Origin: Thalassotalea insulae | GTDB taxonomy: Bacteria > Pseudomonadota > Gammaproteobacteria > Enterobacterales > Alteromonadaceae | Assembly (NCBI RefSeq): GCF_030161395.1 | Contig: NZ_BSST01000001.1 | Span: 310,001-374,000, forward strand | Reading direction: 5' to 3' | DNA length: 64,000 nucleotides | Shown here: one piece after another, positions 63,401 to 64,000 of the stretch | How positions within the stretch are numbered: the stretch's first letter is position 1 | Layout of the letters: every line of letters begins with the position of its first letter | Position numbers and translations under genes: made by a program | The notes under the pieces: model-generated | The model's input: only the letters and a program-made list of their open reading frames with translations | Databases searched by the model: none | Told to the model about the DNA's origin: nothing

Positions 63401-64000
63401 CTAATAACCCATAGTTTTATTAACCAGACTATTTTTTAACGGCTTACAATAATTTAACACTTTCAAGCCAATATTTCGTCCGGCAACTAACGGCGGTAAT
63501 TCATTTGAAAACAAGGTGACTAACGAATCCGTTAACGTGATCACTTGCTGATGATCGGTCGCCCTGTTTTGAGCATAATCATTTAAAGCGGAAAATTGCG
63601 CTATGTCTTTGCCCTGCGTCAATAACTGTTTGAGTACATCACGCAATTGAGCAACATCTCTTACCCCTAAATTAAAGCCCTGACCAGCTATTGGATGAAT
63701 AGTATGAGAAGCATTACCCACTAACACCATACGATGATAGATCTGCTCATTCGCGCGCACTAAATGTAATGGATAACAGGTACGTTGTCCCAGTTGCTCA
63801 ACGTTACCTAACCAACCACCAAACGCCTGTACAAGTGCTTGCTGAAACGATATATCGTCTAGTTGCACCACCTGCTCCGCTTTTTCCGGAGTTAAAGTCC
63901 ACACTAATGAGCACTTTTTACTGTCACTATTACCATCTGCTAATGGCAACATCGCAATAGGACCCATTTCAGTAAAACGCTCATACGCAACATTCTGATG
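63401..64000 (-). CDS. ubiH: 2-octaprenyl-6-methoxyphenol hydroxylase UbiH, 3' part
   Basis: The C-terminal ~199 codons of a second flavin hydroxylase, open to the window edge (the N-terminal Rossmann fold lies outside). Visible: AYERFTEMGPIAMLPLADGN, CSLVWTLTPEKAEQVVQLDD and MVLVGNASHTIHPIAGQGFN, typical of UbiH. The GNASHT variant of the usual GDAAHT flavin-site motif is the UbiH form. ubiI starts 56 bases downstream of its stop. Confidence 0.87.
   Translation of the reverse strand, partial: HQNVAYERFTEMGPIAMLPLADGNSDSKKCSLVWTLTPEKAEQVVQLDDISFQQALVQAFGGWLGNVEQLGQRTCYPLHLVRANEQIYHRMVLVGNASHTIHPIAGQGFNLGVRDVAQLRDVLKQLLTQGKDIAQFSALNDYAQNRATDHQQVITLTDSLVTLFSNELPPLVAGRNIGLKVLNYCKPLKNSLVNKTMGY

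Noticed and set aside
1..64000. CRISPR arrays, tRNA or rRNA genes, insertion sequences
   Set aside because: I saw no direct-repeat/spacer pattern, no cloverleaf, no rRNA core and no transposase ORF anywhere in the window.

Overview
The window reads as chromosomal DNA of a marine gammaproteobacterium of the Alteromonadales (Colwelliaceae-like, such as Colwellia or Thalassotalea). This is inferred from the moderately AT-rich DNA, the gcvTHP order, the ubiH-ubiI pair, several TonB-dependent receptors, PEP-CTERM surface proteins, a marine-type class GN sortase with its VIT/vWA target, and many orphan family-3 periplasmic binding proteins. The genus is a judgement from gene style, not from a marker gene. 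I saw no tRNA, rRNA, CRISPR array, transposase, integrase or phage gene.

Layout. 0-5 kb: an amino-acid exporter cut by the window edge, an aldo/keto reductase remnant, a diheme cytochrome c fused to a rhodanese, a FemAB-like acyltransferase and a DUF938 methyltransferase. 4.5-11 kb: surface biology. A PEP-CTERM-like protein lies behind a c-di-GMP-I (GEMM) riboswitch, and a secreted M9 collagenase with a C-terminal dockerin is followed by a small cohesin-like PEP-CTERM protein. 11-13.5 kb: small hypothetical proteins and a CPBP protease. 13.7-20.2 kb: a trehalose locus (trehalase, MFS permease, LacI regulator, divergent TonB receptor) with three near-identical palindromic operators. 20-28.5 kb: a PEGA/metalloprotease-like lipoprotein with a structured leader, a CHASE hybrid histidine kinase, a 2OG-Fe(II) oxygenase, a GNAT enzyme, CbiZ and MtfA. 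28.7-36.5 kb: two more TonB receptors, one paired with a thioredoxin-fold protein. 37-45 kb: NfeD plus slipin, a fungal-type cytosine deaminase coupled to a binding protein, the class GN sortase pair and a secreted cyclophilin. 45-52.9 kb: a two-component system, an amidohydrolase lipoprotein, a SatD/DUF3307 pair under three evenly spaced inverted repeats, and an HxlR-DsrE pair. 53-56 kb: an accessory island with two elaborate inverted structured elements and a stand-alone PD-(D/E)XK nuclease, flanked by two copies of the same terminator. 56-64 kb: gcvP, gcvH, gcvT, a degenerate ImmA-like protein, a cytochrome c lipoprotein, ubiI and the 3' part of ubiH.

How genes may work together. The dockerin/cohesin pair suggests a collagenase docked to a cell-surface anchor processed by an exosortase encoded elsewhere. 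The trehalose locus would import the sugar through outer and inner membranes and split it in the cytoplasm. The TonB receptor with a CxxC plug and the adjacent CxxC thioredoxin-like protein probably form one iron- or metal-linked uptake unit. The 53-56 kb island is the most foreign-looking part and a plausible defence locus.
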